Shown here one piece after another: positions 49,885 to 58,870 of a stretch of DNA of 59,055 bases (its first letter is position 1; every line of letters begins with the position of its first letter). The notes under the pieces were generated by a model. It had not been told where the DNA came from. It ran no database searches and worked only from the letters and a program-made list of their open reading frames with translations. Origin of the DNA: JBAVQS01 sp049694275 (lineage in GTDB: Bacteria; Chloroflexota; Anaerolineae; UBA4142; SHND01); the NCBI GenBank assembly GCA_049694275.1, contig JBAVQS010000237.1, positions 1-59,055 on the forward strand, in the 5' to 3' direction. The translations under genes and the position numbers were made by a program.

Positions 49885-51078
49885 TCATCTCAGCTTATGA
49901 AAAAGCACGACCTCCTTGCTAGCTGCGGTTTCCCCCATTTGACTCGCATACCATTTCCGATTGGGAACACCTCGCCAGATTCGGCCATCGGTCGAATTCG
50001 ATAGCTTAGGGAGCTTGACTTCTTGAAATCCGCCATCGGTCATCATTGAAAGATACTTTGACAGTTGCCATGTAGGATCGGTAAACGCAACCATTTGTAC
50101 AACAATGGTCTTATCACTTGCGACTTTAGCCAATGAAGCGAATGCAGCGCGAGTTTGTTCGAAATAGTCTACTAGCCCCTGCTGCTTTCGATCTCCAAGT
50201 GTGTAGAAACTCGCGCCATCACCATCCAAACAATCAGCTATCCAATACGGTGCCGGAGTTTCCCTCCGTCCCTGTATTTGCCAACGATGATAAAGAACGT
50301 GAATCCCCGGATAAGGCGGCGATGTAAGTATCAGTTTAGGCGAGGGCAATTTGCTTATAGTATCATCCGTCTCAATGCCAATGACTGATCGGTGTAGGCA
50401 AAAAACAGGTAAAGGATGAGATTGTTTATGAAACGAGCCCACATTAATTACATTTTCCGCATATTCCCTAGCATCATTGATCATTTCATCCAAGGTCTGG
50501 AGAAAATGTCTACGAAATTCACCCGCGGAAGGAATATCACTTCGGCAATCTAATGCCCATTGCGCAGTTTTAAGTAATACACCACGTACGAAATCTTTTT
50601 GCAAATCATTTGGCAGATCATCTAGCTGGGCAAGAACCAATTCGATAATCTTACGGGTGGGCCAGGTTAGCTTGGTGTTGATATTACGCTGATATCCAAG
50701 TTCTATCCATTCAGTTGCCCTAACAGGTAAAGCTCGCAAGTTTAAATCTTCAACTATGGTATTAGCCCATCTACGTACATTTGATAGATCTTCATCCGAG
50801 AATAGAGTCGTCTTCATCTTTGAAATGAAGACTGCTAGGCTATTGGTATCCACTCCTATAGCCATTCGACCAAGGGCACGCGCTTCAACAAGAGTAGTAC
50901 CTCCACCCATAAAAGGGTCTAGGATCACATCCCCTGGGTTTGTAAATGATTTAATTATCGCTCTCACAAATAATGGCGAAAATCTAGCTGGATATCTATA
51001 AAAGCCGTGTGTATATCCTGTAACCTGCTCCCGGCTATGAATAGCTTCGATGAGTTCCTCTACTTCGCGCGGGCTCAT
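49885..51078 (-). CDS. DNA methyltransferase (amino-methylating, TSPPY type)
   Basis: 397 residues from the ATG at 51078, preceded by GGAGG at 7 nt spacing. GFYRYPARFSPLFVRAII (motif X-like) is followed by DPFMGGGTT (54-62, SAM-binding motif I). About 190 residues that could recognise DNA come next, and then TSPPYPG (252-258, catalytic motif IV). The order X-I-target region-IV is like alpha-class enzymes; TSPPY is frequent in N4-cytosine and some N6-adenine methylases. The product base is therefore open. It is convergent with the GHKL ATPase gene and shares its AT-rich codon use. Confidence 0.85.
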   Translation of the reverse strand: MSPREVEELIEAIHSREQVTGYTHGFYRYPARFSPLFVRAIIKSFTNPGDVILDPFMGGGTTLVEARALGRMAIGVDTNSLAVFISKMKTTLFSDEDLSNVRRWANTIVEDLNLRALPVRATEWIELGYQRNINTKLTWPTRKIIELVLAQLDDLPNDLQKDFVRGVLLKTAQWALDCRSDIPSAGEFRRHFLQTLDEMINDAREYAENVINVGSFHKQSHPLPVFCLHRSVIGIETDDTISKLPSPKLILTSPPYPGIHVLYHRWQIQGRRETPAPYWIADCLDGDGASFYTLGDRKQQGLVDYFEQTRAAFASLAKVASDKTIVVQMVAFTDPTWQLSKYLSMMTDGGFQEVKLPKLSNSTDGRIWRGVPNRKWYASQMGETAASKEVVLFHKLR

Positions 51079-51135
51079 TCTATGGCCTCCCACTTGCAAT
51101 ATCCCAAGCAACTACAAGTCTTATCTGTTGACAAT

Positions 51136-51165
51136 ACTATAAACCTAATTAGCTTGCACTGTCAA
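51136..51165 (-). promoter_or_regulatory. Promoter of the DNA methyltransferase gene
   Basis: On the minus strand TTGACA (51165-51160) and TATAGT (51141-51136) are separated by 18 bp, about 58 bp before the ATG. From 51190 to 51341 the DNA becomes GC-rich again and holds a short open fragment (about 40 codons, minus strand) that I cannot identify. Confidence 0.65.
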
Positions 51166-51341
51166 GCATTGGGGAAAGATTTTTACTAACTTTTTACAGG
51201 CAATAGCCCCAATTCCTGGCTATTTCATATATTGCGCGCCTCCAGTTCCCGCGCGGTCGCAATATCCATCGCGTTCGTCCCCAACGTCAACACGCTGGCC
51301 GAGGCGAGCGCCGTGATCCATCTCAATGCGTTGAGGGGCAC

Positions 51342-51580
51342 TCGCCCGCCGCAATCAACCGCGCCATATATGTCTCGACCGCGTGATACGGCACGCCGGC
51401 AAGCGGCACCCGCTGCCCCAGCCCCATATCGCGCCCGGTCAGCACGATATTGCAGACCTCGGACACGATTTTCGCGTCGTCGTCGAATGTCTCGTAAAAA
51501 TCGCCGAGCCGGAACAGGACGATCACATCGGGGAACTACTTTTTGATGCGTAGATACTGCTGGCGGACGGGAGTGGTCAT
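51342..51580 (-). pseudogene. Duplicate of mutS codons 1-79 (copy C)
   Basis: It matches mutS from the ATG (51580) to Gly79 and then changes abruptly to unrelated codons (GECPSTH). Codon 15 is TAG instead of CAG (Gln), so it cannot be translated through. All other differences from mutS that I checked are silent. Five of them, such as CTG for CTC in VLTG and CGG-CTC-GGC in FRLGD, are shared with copy B and not with the intact gene. The promoter region of mutS is missing; the match ends at the ATG. Confidence 0.9.
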
Positions 51581-51630
51581 AGAAGAGAATTAGATTCGCT
51601 TTATGCACGGATAGCGAATGGTGGAAATCA

Positions 51631-52110
51631 TTAGACGGCAGTCGTGTCTGACCGCAGCCCGTTGACGACCTGCTGCCTGATCCGCTCCAGGAGCGCCAGC
51701 CCAACAATGAGTTGAATGAGAGCTCCGATACCGAACACCCAATGCCAGGGACGCAGACCGGGGAATATGAGGAGCAACACATAAGCAGCCAAAAGCGTGG
51801 CGACATTGCTCAAGAGGTACATCCCTACCAGATGCATCGAGCGGCCAAACTGTTCGGCAACCGGACGAACATCAGGCGCATAGAGGCTGCGCTTGATCTG
51901 AGAGCTCACATATTCGGCGATGCCCACGCCAGAACCGCCGGCAAAGGCGGCGACGAGATACCATAAGGGAAGCGCGTTAGGAAATTGAAGCAGCGTAAAA
52001 AGCAGGAATTGCGCCACGCCATTGATGAGCGGCAGCGTGTGATCGGGCCAGCTTGGCTCGAAGGAAGCGATATTCGTGATCATGGTCAATGCGCCGTACG
52101 CAAAGATCAT
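51631..52110 (-). CDS. Membrane protein, function unknown
   Basis: 159 residues with about four hydrophobic segments (LPLINGVAQFLLFTLLQF, ALPLWYLVAAFAGGSGVGIAEYV, LVGMYLLSNVATLLAAYVLLLIFPGL, WVFGIGALIQLIVGLALL). No motif is recognised. Starts at 52110 or at the internal MITNIASF (52083) are both possible. A small ATTCGCT/AGCGAAT hairpin (51593-51618) lies downstream, next to mutS copy C. It is divergent from the M28 peptidase gene. Confidence 0.65.
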   Translation of the reverse strand: MIFAYGALTMITNIASFEPSWPDHTLPLINGVAQFLLFTLLQFPNALPLWYLVAAFAGGSGVGIAEYVSSQIKRSLYAPDVRPVAEQFGRSMHLVGMYLLSNVATLLAAYVLLLIFPGLRPWHWVFGIGALIQLIVGLALLERIRQQVVNGLRSDTTAV

Positions 52111-52199
52111 AATTCAGGTTGCAGTTCACCCTCATCAGGGTTACAATATTCCTATTCTCCGCTTACCGCCCAGAGCAATCGCAAAGGGGGGCGACCGCT

Positions 52200-55118
52200 A
52201 TGGATGGATGGCAAAGACTCGTTCAGGATCACGGACGGCTCATCGGCGAAGGTCACTATCCACTCCCTGCCTATTCAGAATTCATGCCGCCGCCGCGCCT
52301 CGGCCTTTATCCTTATCGCGGCGAGATCGATCACGCGCTCTTTTCAGAAAAGGACCTCTATGGTTGGCAGGTGCCCGAGATCGAAGAGGAATATGAACTC
52401 GTACCGGGCCTACAGCAGATCGCCAAACAGATGTTGGAGCATGTCCTCCAGCTCGGGCGCGTCGTGCATGCGCATCCCATGGCGGGACACCTGGGACGAA
52501 ACCTCAAGGACAATCCCTATTGGCCGCCGGACCTCGCCGCCCGCGCCGCGAGCCTCATGCACGAGCGCCATGTCGTACTGCTGCCGCTTGTATTTTCGAA
52601 AACGCAGGATGATTTAGGGCGCGTGCGCTGGACGTTTTTCGGCAGTAGTGAGCAAGGGCCGGAACGCGCCTTTTGGTCCAGCTTTTATTTCGCGCCAGGG
52701 AAGGAACGGCCCGCACGCGAAGGCATCTCTTTCCTCGTGCGCCTCCTCTCTGAGGTCTTTGGCGAGCAGGTCGGCAACGCCGCCGACCTCGATCAGATTG
52801 GGTTCCGCCTGCTGCCGACGCGACCGAATGAACAATTTCCGTACTGGACCGCAACGACGCTCCCGACATGGACGCAGCGCTTTTTGATCGACGAGCACGC
52901 CGCGTTCGACTGGGTACGGTATTTATTGACCTTTCGCCCGTTTTCGGATTTGCCGGCCCCCGTCCGCGAAAAATATCTCGCCGGCGCGCTCTCCATCATT
53001 CCATTTCCAGGCAGTCTCGTTTTTTGGGGCATGCCGAACTATATTCACCTCCAGCGCCAACTGCCGTTAGCGCTGCAATTGCCGCTTTTGCGGCTCGCCG
53101 CACGGCATGACGCCGCCAGCGGGGTGCGCGTGCCGCAATCGGGTTGGCTGCACGAGCCGCGCCGCGACTCGCCGCTCGTCGAGATCGAAGAGGCGCTGTT
53201 GCTCAACACCTACAAACGTACGAATCGTTGGCAGCGTATCCCCCGCTCTGCCGATCCTGCTTTTGAGAGCACGCGCGAAGACAAAGTGACGCGCGTGCTC
53301 TTTAGCGCCGCCCTGGAGGCCATCGGACTGTACGATAAACCGATGGCGCGAAATGCCCAAATCTGGACGCGTGAGCTCGACCTGCTCTTGAATGGGCCAA
53401 TAGCCAGCCGCGCTGAAATAGAACGGGCGGCCGCCGGCGTGCTGGCGGGTGGTGCCTTTCGCTATCGTTTCCTATTCCCCGCGATGCGCGTAGGTCGCTA
53501 TGAAGTCTACTGGCACCGGCCGCTCGTCGCGTATCGTTCGCCCGAGCGCCCAGAAGCGCAGGTCCTACGTGACGCGCCGCTTGGCTACCTGACCGCCTAT
53601 CCTTTTGATGCGCCGGACCCGGCGCAGGCGGTCGAGTTGTGGCCGCGCCTCTTGCGGCGCGGCCCGTACCTTTCTGCGCTAGAGCAATTTGCAGACTCGC
53701 GGGAGCGTTATCAGCACGAAACGCCCCTCAATCTCGTTACACTGCTCGACATTCATCAACTTTTGGGCGGCAGTCGATTGCCGCGCAGTTTCGCACAAGC
53801 CTTGATTCGCCGTGCCAAGCACAAGACCTGGGATCAATGGCTCGCCTCATTGCAGGAAAAAGCAGACGACCCCAAAGCGGCGCGACGAATGCAAGCCAAT
53901 TTACGCAAAATCCTAGAGCCGGCAGGCCGCAAATCTGTTTTGCCCCCAGCTCTGACCTACGATCAGACCGCGACGCGCGAATTTGAGGTACGCTTCTGGA
54001 ATGACATCGCCTTTTTGTCGAATGGGAGATACAGCAACAAAGACAATGCGGACATCGTGCAGGACGAGGTGACGCTCAAGCGCCTCACCCATCATGAACG
54101 TCAACTTGGCCCGTTGGGTGATTATCTGATCCGTCGGCATCAAGAAGCCATTGTCGACGCGGGGATGGAAGGAAGAGCGGTTGTCGGCGAACTGCCATTT
54201 CACTGGCGCACCGATTTCGATTATTCGCCCTTTGGCGGCTGGAAGGGCAATCAAACGGGCAGGGAATACGAGCGCAATCTGCTGGTGATGATTCCAGGCC
54301 GGAACCGGCGCGAAGCAGTAATCATGGCAGACCATTATGACACCGCGTACATGGAAGATGTTTTTGACACTGCGCGCGGCGGTTCGGGCGCGCGGCTGGC
54401 AGCGCCGGGCGCGGATGACAATGCTTCGGCGACAACCACCTTGCTTCAGGCTGCGCCCATCTTTATGAGAATGGCCCGGGCGGGCCAGCTCCTGCGCGAT
54501 GTTTGGCTACTGCACCTCACGGGTGAGGAATTTCCATCGGATTGCATGGGGGCGCGGCATGTGTGTGAAGCGCTCGTCGAAAAGACATTGAAACTGCAAG
54601 TGCAGGCCGGGGAGTGGCGAGATTTGTCCGAGGTCAGAATAGCAGGCGTATTCGTGCTCGACATGATCGCGCACAACCGCGATGATGCCCGGAACATTTT
54701 TCAAATCTCGCCGGGCACGGGCGCGCAATCGCTGCAGCTCGCGTGCCAAGCGCATCTCGCCAACTTGATTTGGAATGCCCAAACGGCTAAATGGAACCGC
54801 CGCGTCCCGCGGCGGGGCGCCTCACGCGGCCGGCGCAGCCGCAATGGGAAAACCATTCCCAGGCTCGCGCGTCATCCGGTGTTGGACGGCCAGGTTCGGA
54901 CGTTCGACGATCCACAGAGTTCGCTCTACAATACGGACGGCATCGTCTTTTCAGATGCCGGTGTGCCGGTCGTCCTCTTTATGGAGAACTATGACCTCGG
55001 CCGGACCGGCTATCACGATTCAAAAGATACGCTGGTGAATATTGACCTTGACTACGGGGCGGCCCTCTCCGCGATTGCCATCGAAACAGTGGCGCGCGTC
55101 GCCACACAAGCAAACTGA
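52200..55118 (+). CDS. Large M28-family zinc metallopeptidase-like protein
   Basis: 972 residues from the ATG at 52200, preceded by GGGGGG. The C-terminal third is an M28 aminopeptidase domain: ADHYDT (first His ligand), GADDNASATT (bridging Asp), LTGEEFPSDCMGARH (catalytic Glu pair) and GYHDSKDT (last His). A long N-terminal part of about 600 residues has no family I recognise; it contains LVEIEEALLLNTYKRTNRW and a Pro/Arg-rich region. There is no signal peptide, so it is probably cytoplasmic, which is unusual for M28 enzymes. A frame extending upstream to 52119 is less likely. Confidence 0.8.
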   Translation: MDGWQRLVQDHGRLIGEGHYPLPAYSEFMPPPRLGLYPYRGEIDHALFSEKDLYGWQVPEIEEEYELVPGLQQIAKQMLEHVLQLGRVVHAHPMAGHLGRNLKDNPYWPPDLAARAASLMHERHVVLLPLVFSKTQDDLGRVRWTFFGSSEQGPERAFWSSFYFAPGKERPAREGISFLVRLLSEVFGEQVGNAADLDQIGFRLLPTRPNEQFPYWTATTLPTWTQRFLIDEHAAFDWVRYLLTFRPFSDLPAPVREKYLAGALSIIPFPGSLVFWGMPNYIHLQRQLPLALQLPLLRLAARHDAASGVRVPQSGWLHEPRRDSPLVEIEEALLLNTYKRTNRWQRIPRSADPAFESTREDKVTRVLFSAALEAIGLYDKPMARNAQIWTRELDLLLNGPIASRAEIERAAAGVLAGGAFRYRFLFPAMRVGRYEVYWHRPLVAYRSPERPEAQVLRDAPLGYLTAYPFDAPDPAQAVELWPRLLRRGPYLSALEQFADSRERYQHETPLNLVTLLDIHQLLGGSRLPRSFAQALIRRAKHKTWDQWLASLQEKADDPKAARRMQANLRKILEPAGRKSVLPPALTYDQTATREFEVRFWNDIAFLSNGRYSNKDNADIVQDEVTLKRLTHHERQLGPLGDYLIRRHQEAIVDAGMEGRAVVGELPFHWRTDFDYSPFGGWKGNQTGREYERNLLVMIPGRNRREAVIMADHYDTAYMEDVFDTARGGSGARLAAPGADDNASATTTLLQAAPIFMRMARAGQLLRDVWLLHLTGEEFPSDCMGARHVCEALVEKTLKLQVQAGEWRDLSEVRIAGVFVLDMIAHNRDDARNIFQISPGTGAQSLQLACQAHLANLIWNAQTAKWNRRVPRRGASRGRRSRNGKTIPRLARHPVLDGQVRTFDDPQSSLYNTDGIVFSDAGVPVVLFMENYDLGRTGYHDSKDTLVNIDLDYGAALSAIAIETVARVATQAN

Positions 55119-55128
55119 GCGATGGAGA

Positions 55129-55162
55129 CGAAGAATCTCGTCAGCGAGAACGAGATTCTTCG
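55129..55162. repeat. CGAAGAATCTCGT palindrome (terminator or interspersed repeat)
   Basis: CGAAGAATCTCGT (55129-55141) and its exact inverse complement (55150-55162) flank an 8-nt loop. With the following GCTCAGAATGACAG it matches a repeat family (AGATTCTTCGC...CTCAGAATGACA) that I know to be scattered through many bacterial genomes. It also lies where the peptidase gene would terminate. The remaining 175 bp before hsdR show nothing else. Confidence 0.7.
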
Positions 55163-55337
55163 CCATGCTCAGAATGACAGCGGAGAACTGAAAAGCCCTG
55201 GCAGGAATGTCCCCCCTGCGTTGCCAAATCCCGCCTGCACGCGTATAATCTCTTTACAAACTTCCCCCTGATTACTTACCTGGTCCGGTTTCCCTTGATC
55301 GTCACCTGCCATTCGACGACGAATTGAAGCGACAACC

Positions 55338-57704
55338 ATGCCCTATTCCGAATCCGACACCCGCGCCAAGCTCATCGATCCCGCCATTCACACCCGCGGC
55401 TGGACCGAAGACCTGATCTGCCGCGAAGAATCCGCTCGCAGGGTGGAAGTGATCGACGGCAAACCGCGCCGCCGGGCCAGGGGCCGCGTCGATTACACCC
55501 TGCGGGTCAAGGTCAACCCCAACACCCAACCCGTCGCCCTCGCGCTGATCGAGGCCAAGGCCGAAAACCTGCCGCCTGCGCACGGCCTGGAGCAGGGCAA
55601 AGCCTACGCCGAGTGCAAGCGTCTCAATGTCTCGTTCGTCTTTTCCTCGAACGGCCATCTCTTTGTCGAATATGACCGCTTTACGGGACAGACGAGCGCG
55701 CCGCGTCCGCTGACCGAATTCCCGACTCCGGCCGAGTTACGAGCGCGCTACGAGGCGGGCATGGGGTTCAGCCTCGCCGGGAAGGACGCTCGCCCGCTCC
55801 TGGTCCCCTACCCGCTCGGCGAATCGAGCCGCCGCTATTACCAGGATGCCGCCATTCGCGCCGTCATGGAAAAGCTCGCCCGCGGCGAAAAACGCGCGCT
55901 CCTGTCGCTCGCCACCGGCGCGGGCAAAACCCGGATCGCCGTCAACCTGCTCAAGCGCATCGACGCGGCGAACCAACTCCGCAAGGCGCTGTTCATCTGT
56001 GACCGGGAAGAGCTTCGCTCCCAGGCGGCCGGCGCATTCCAGAACCTTTTCGGCGCGAATGCCGCCGTCGTCACCGGCAACAATCCGCAAAAGAACGCCC
56101 GCGTCCTGATCGCCACCTACCAGACGCTCGACGTGGATTCGGAAGAGGCGACCGCCAACTTTCTCAAGGACAACTATCCGGTCAACTATTTCTCTCATAT
56201 CGTCATCGACGAATGTCACCGCTCCGCCTGGGGCAAATGGTCCGAGATCCTGGCCCGGAATCCCGATGCGGTCCAGATCGGCCTGACCGCCACCCCGCGC
56301 CAGTTGGTCATGACGGAAAAGACGAGAGAGGCCGAGGCCGACGCCAAAATCAGCGCCGACAACCTCCGCCACTTTGGCGAGCCGGTCTATGAATACGACA
56401 TGAGCCAGGGGATCGAGGATGGCTACCTCGCGGCGTGCGAGATTCAAAAGAGCGAGGTGGACCTCGACCATACCGGCATCACCCTCGAAGACATTCTCGC
56501 GCGCCATCCGATCAACGCGGACACCGGCGAGCCGATCACGCGGGATGAACTGCAAGACCTCTATGCCAAGACCGATTACGAAGACCGCATTTTGCTCCCC
56601 GACCGCGTCCTCGCCATGACGCGCGACCTGTTCCAGCACCTGTTGGCGACCGGCGGCCCCGAGCAAAAGACGATCATTTTTTGTGTCCGCGACCGCCACG
56701 CCGACGATGTGGCGATTGCGCTGAACAACCTTTATAACGCGTGGTGCGCGGCGCACGGGCGCGAGATTTCCGATCACTATGCCTTTAAATGCACGGCGGC
56801 GAGCTCGGGCAACGATTACCTGGCCGACCTGCGCGGCGCGACCCGCTCCCACTTTGTAGCGACGACGGTCGATCTCTTGAGCACCGGCGTGGATGTGCCC
56901 TGCGTGCGCAACATCGTCTTTTTCAAATACGTGAAATCCCCGATCTCGTTCTATCAGATGGTGGGGCGCGGGACCCGCATCGACGAGGCGACGAACAAAC
57001 TGATGTTCCGCATCTATGATTACACCGATGCGACACGCCTCTTTGGCGAAGAGTTCCACACAAAATTCGTCCGCCGTCCCCTCCACATCTCACACGAGCC
57101 ACCGGTCGATCCTCCCCCGCCACTCCCGCCACCGCCGTCCCCCATTCAGGTCGAGGGGTTTGAGGTCCACGTCACCGACGCGGGCCAGTTTCTGCTGACG
57201 ATGGTGGATGGCAAGGCCTTGCCGGTCACCGTTCAGGAATACAAAGAACGGCTCACGGCGCAGTTGTTGGCCGATGCCCCGACGCTCGACGCCTTTCGCG
57301 CCTCCTGGATTGACCCCGACCAACGCCAAGCCCTCATCATGCACCTGCCCGACGGCGGTCAGTCCGCCTCGTTGGTCCGCGCGCTGGACGAGATGACGGA
57401 CTATGATCTCTACGACGTGCTCGCGAAACTGGCCTATGGCCTGAACCCGCGGACCCGGCTCGAACGCGTGGAAGCGTTCAATTACAAACATGCCGCCTGG
57501 CTTTATGGCTTGCCCCCGCAGACCGCCCAGACCCTCCGCGCCCTGGTCGCCCAGTTTGGCCGGGCCGGCACAGAGGGACTGGAAAACCGGCTCATTTTTC
57601 GCACCCCCGAGGTTATCCAGGCTGGCGGCCTCCCAGCGCTTCAGGCCATCGGCAACCCTTTCGACGTTCTGCGTGACGCCAAGCAAAGGATTTTCGCCGT
57701 ATGA
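55338..57704 (+). CDS. hsdR: Type I restriction enzyme R subunit (HsdR)
   Basis: 788 residues. The N-terminal nuclease domain has the PD-(D/E)xK pattern in VDYTL...LALIEAKAE. A superfamily II helicase motor follows: ATGAGKTR (Walker A), VIDECHRSA (motif II), LTATP (motif III), TTVDLLSTGVDVP and QMVGRGTR (motif VI). The C-terminal region is of the EcoEI type. The complex translocates DNA and cuts unmodified DNA. A 450-codon frame on the other strand is a shadow. hsdS overlaps by 4 bp. Confidence 0.93.
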   Translation: MPYSESDTRAKLIDPAIHTRGWTEDLICREESARRVEVIDGKPRRRARGRVDYTLRVKVNPNTQPVALALIEAKAENLPPAHGLEQGKAYAECKRLNVSFVFSSNGHLFVEYDRFTGQTSAPRPLTEFPTPAELRARYEAGMGFSLAGKDARPLLVPYPLGESSRRYYQDAAIRAVMEKLARGEKRALLSLATGAGKTRIAVNLLKRIDAANQLRKALFICDREELRSQAAGAFQNLFGANAAVVTGNNPQKNARVLIATYQTLDVDSEEATANFLKDNYPVNYFSHIVIDECHRSAWGKWSEILARNPDAVQIGLTATPRQLVMTEKTREAEADAKISADNLRHFGEPVYEYDMSQGIEDGYLAACEIQKSEVDLDHTGITLEDILARHPINADTGEPITRDELQDLYAKTDYEDRILLPDRVLAMTRDLFQHLLATGGPEQKTIIFCVRDRHADDVAIALNNLYNAWCAAHGREISDHYAFKCTAASSGNDYLADLRGATRSHFVATTVDLLSTGVDVPCVRNIVFFKYVKSPISFYQMVGRGTRIDEATNKLMFRIYDYTDATRLFGEEFHTKFVRRPLHISHEPPVDPPPPLPPPPSPIQVEGFEVHVTDAGQFLLTMVDGKALPVTVQEYKERLTAQLLADAPTLDAFRASWIDPDQRQALIMHLPDGGQSASLVRALDEMTDYDLYDVLAKLAYGLNPRTRLERVEAFNYKHAAWLYGLPPQTAQTLRALVAQFGRAGTEGLENRLIFRTPEVIQAGGLPALQAIGNPFDVLRDAKQRIFAV

Positions 57705-58870
57705 GCGAGATGGAGCGCCGCGCGCTGCCGGAGGGATGGCGGTGGGTGAGACTGGGAGAAGTAGCCCAAACCCCGCAGTACGGCTATACCGCATCGGCTA
57801 CATACGAGGACACTGGCGTCAAGTTATTGCGCATTACTGATATTCAAAACAGCAGAGTCAATTGGGATACAGTCCCATATTGTGATATATCAACAGACGA
57901 GAGGGATAAATACCAGTTACGAGAAGGCGATATTCTTTTTGCTCGTACCGGAGCAACCACAGGCAAGAGTTTTTTGATTCAGGAAACTCCACCTGCTGTT
58001 TTTGCATCATATCTAATCCGTATTCGCCCTCACGTTGACCTGTTATTACCCGACTATTTATACACCTTCCTGCAGAGTGCGGAGTATTGGGATCAGGTTG
58101 ATGCAGGAAAGCGCGGTGGGGCACAACCGAATATGAACGCAACGTTGCTCGCGGGAATCTTTGTGCCTCTCCCCCCCCTCCCCGAGCAACAGCGCATCGC
58201 CACCATTCTCACGCGTCAAATGGCCGCGGTGGACAAGGCGCGGGCGGCGATTGAGGAACAGCTTGCGCTGACAGCCGATTTGATCACTTCGTATCTTCGT
58301 CAATCTCTAGCCGCGCCCTCGATTAGCCGGGTCAAACTTGGCGAGGCTCTTGTCGAGGTAACATCCGGTGTGGGGTCAGGCTGGAATGAATATCCGGTGT
58401 ATGGCGCAACCCGGTCGGGACTTGCCCTCGCAAAGGAAAAAGTTGGCAAACGCCCTGAGCGTTACAAGTTGGTCGATCCTTGCACGGTTTTCTATAACCC
58501 AATGCGTATCCTTCTCGGTTCGATTGCGCTCGTCGATGAGGGTCAAAAGCCCGGTATCACCAGTCCTGACTATGTTGTTTTCAAAGGGCGGGAGGGCGTC
58601 CTGCACTCGCGGTGGTTCTATTATTGGTTCCGGTCCCAATACGGAGTGAACTTTATCAAAACCCTTTCCCGCGGCGCAGTCCGAGAGCGTCTCTTGTTCA
58701 AGCGTTTGGCCGCCGCCGAGATTGATTTGCCGGAGTGGCAGGCGCAATTGGAAATCGTTGACAAGCTAAAAGCAATTGCGCGATTAAAACGGCATCTCTC
58801 GGATCAACTCGATCCGTTGGAAAAGCTTCCCGCGGCGCTGCTCCGCCGTGCGTTCAATGGAGAATTGTAA
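57701..58870 (+). CDS. hsdS: Type I restriction specificity subunit (HsdS)
   Basis: 389 residues with two target-recognition domains. The first starts at GWRWVRLGEVAQTPQYGYT and ends in the conserved spacer helix PLPPLPEQQRIATILTRQMAAVDKARAAIEE. The second (VKLGEALVEVTSG...LFKRLAAAEIDLPEW) ends in a second helix. Each domain reads half of a bipartite site. The first domain is AT-richer than its surroundings, as is common when these domains are exchanged. hsdM, needed for activity, is not in the window and may follow downstream. Confidence 0.92.
   Translation: MSEMERRALPEGWRWVRLGEVAQTPQYGYTASATYEDTGVKLLRITDIQNSRVNWDTVPYCDISTDERDKYQLREGDILFARTGATTGKSFLIQETPPAVFASYLIRIRPHVDLLLPDYLYTFLQSAEYWDQVDAGKRGGAQPNMNATLLAGIFVPLPPLPEQQRIATILTRQMAAVDKARAAIEEQLALTADLITSYLRQSLAAPSISRVKLGEALVEVTSGVGSGWNEYPVYGATRSGLALAKEKVGKRPERYKLVDPCTVFYNPMRILLGSIALVDEGQKPGITSPDYVVFKGREGVLHSRWFYYWFRSQYGVNFIKTLSRGAVRERLLFKRLAAAEIDLPEWQAQLEIVDKLKAIARLKRHLSDQLDPLEKLPAALLRRAFNGEL

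Noticed and set aside
55737..57086. 449-codon open frame opposite hsdR
   Set aside because: hsdR has complete helicase motifs on the plus strand; the opposite frame is a compositional shadow.
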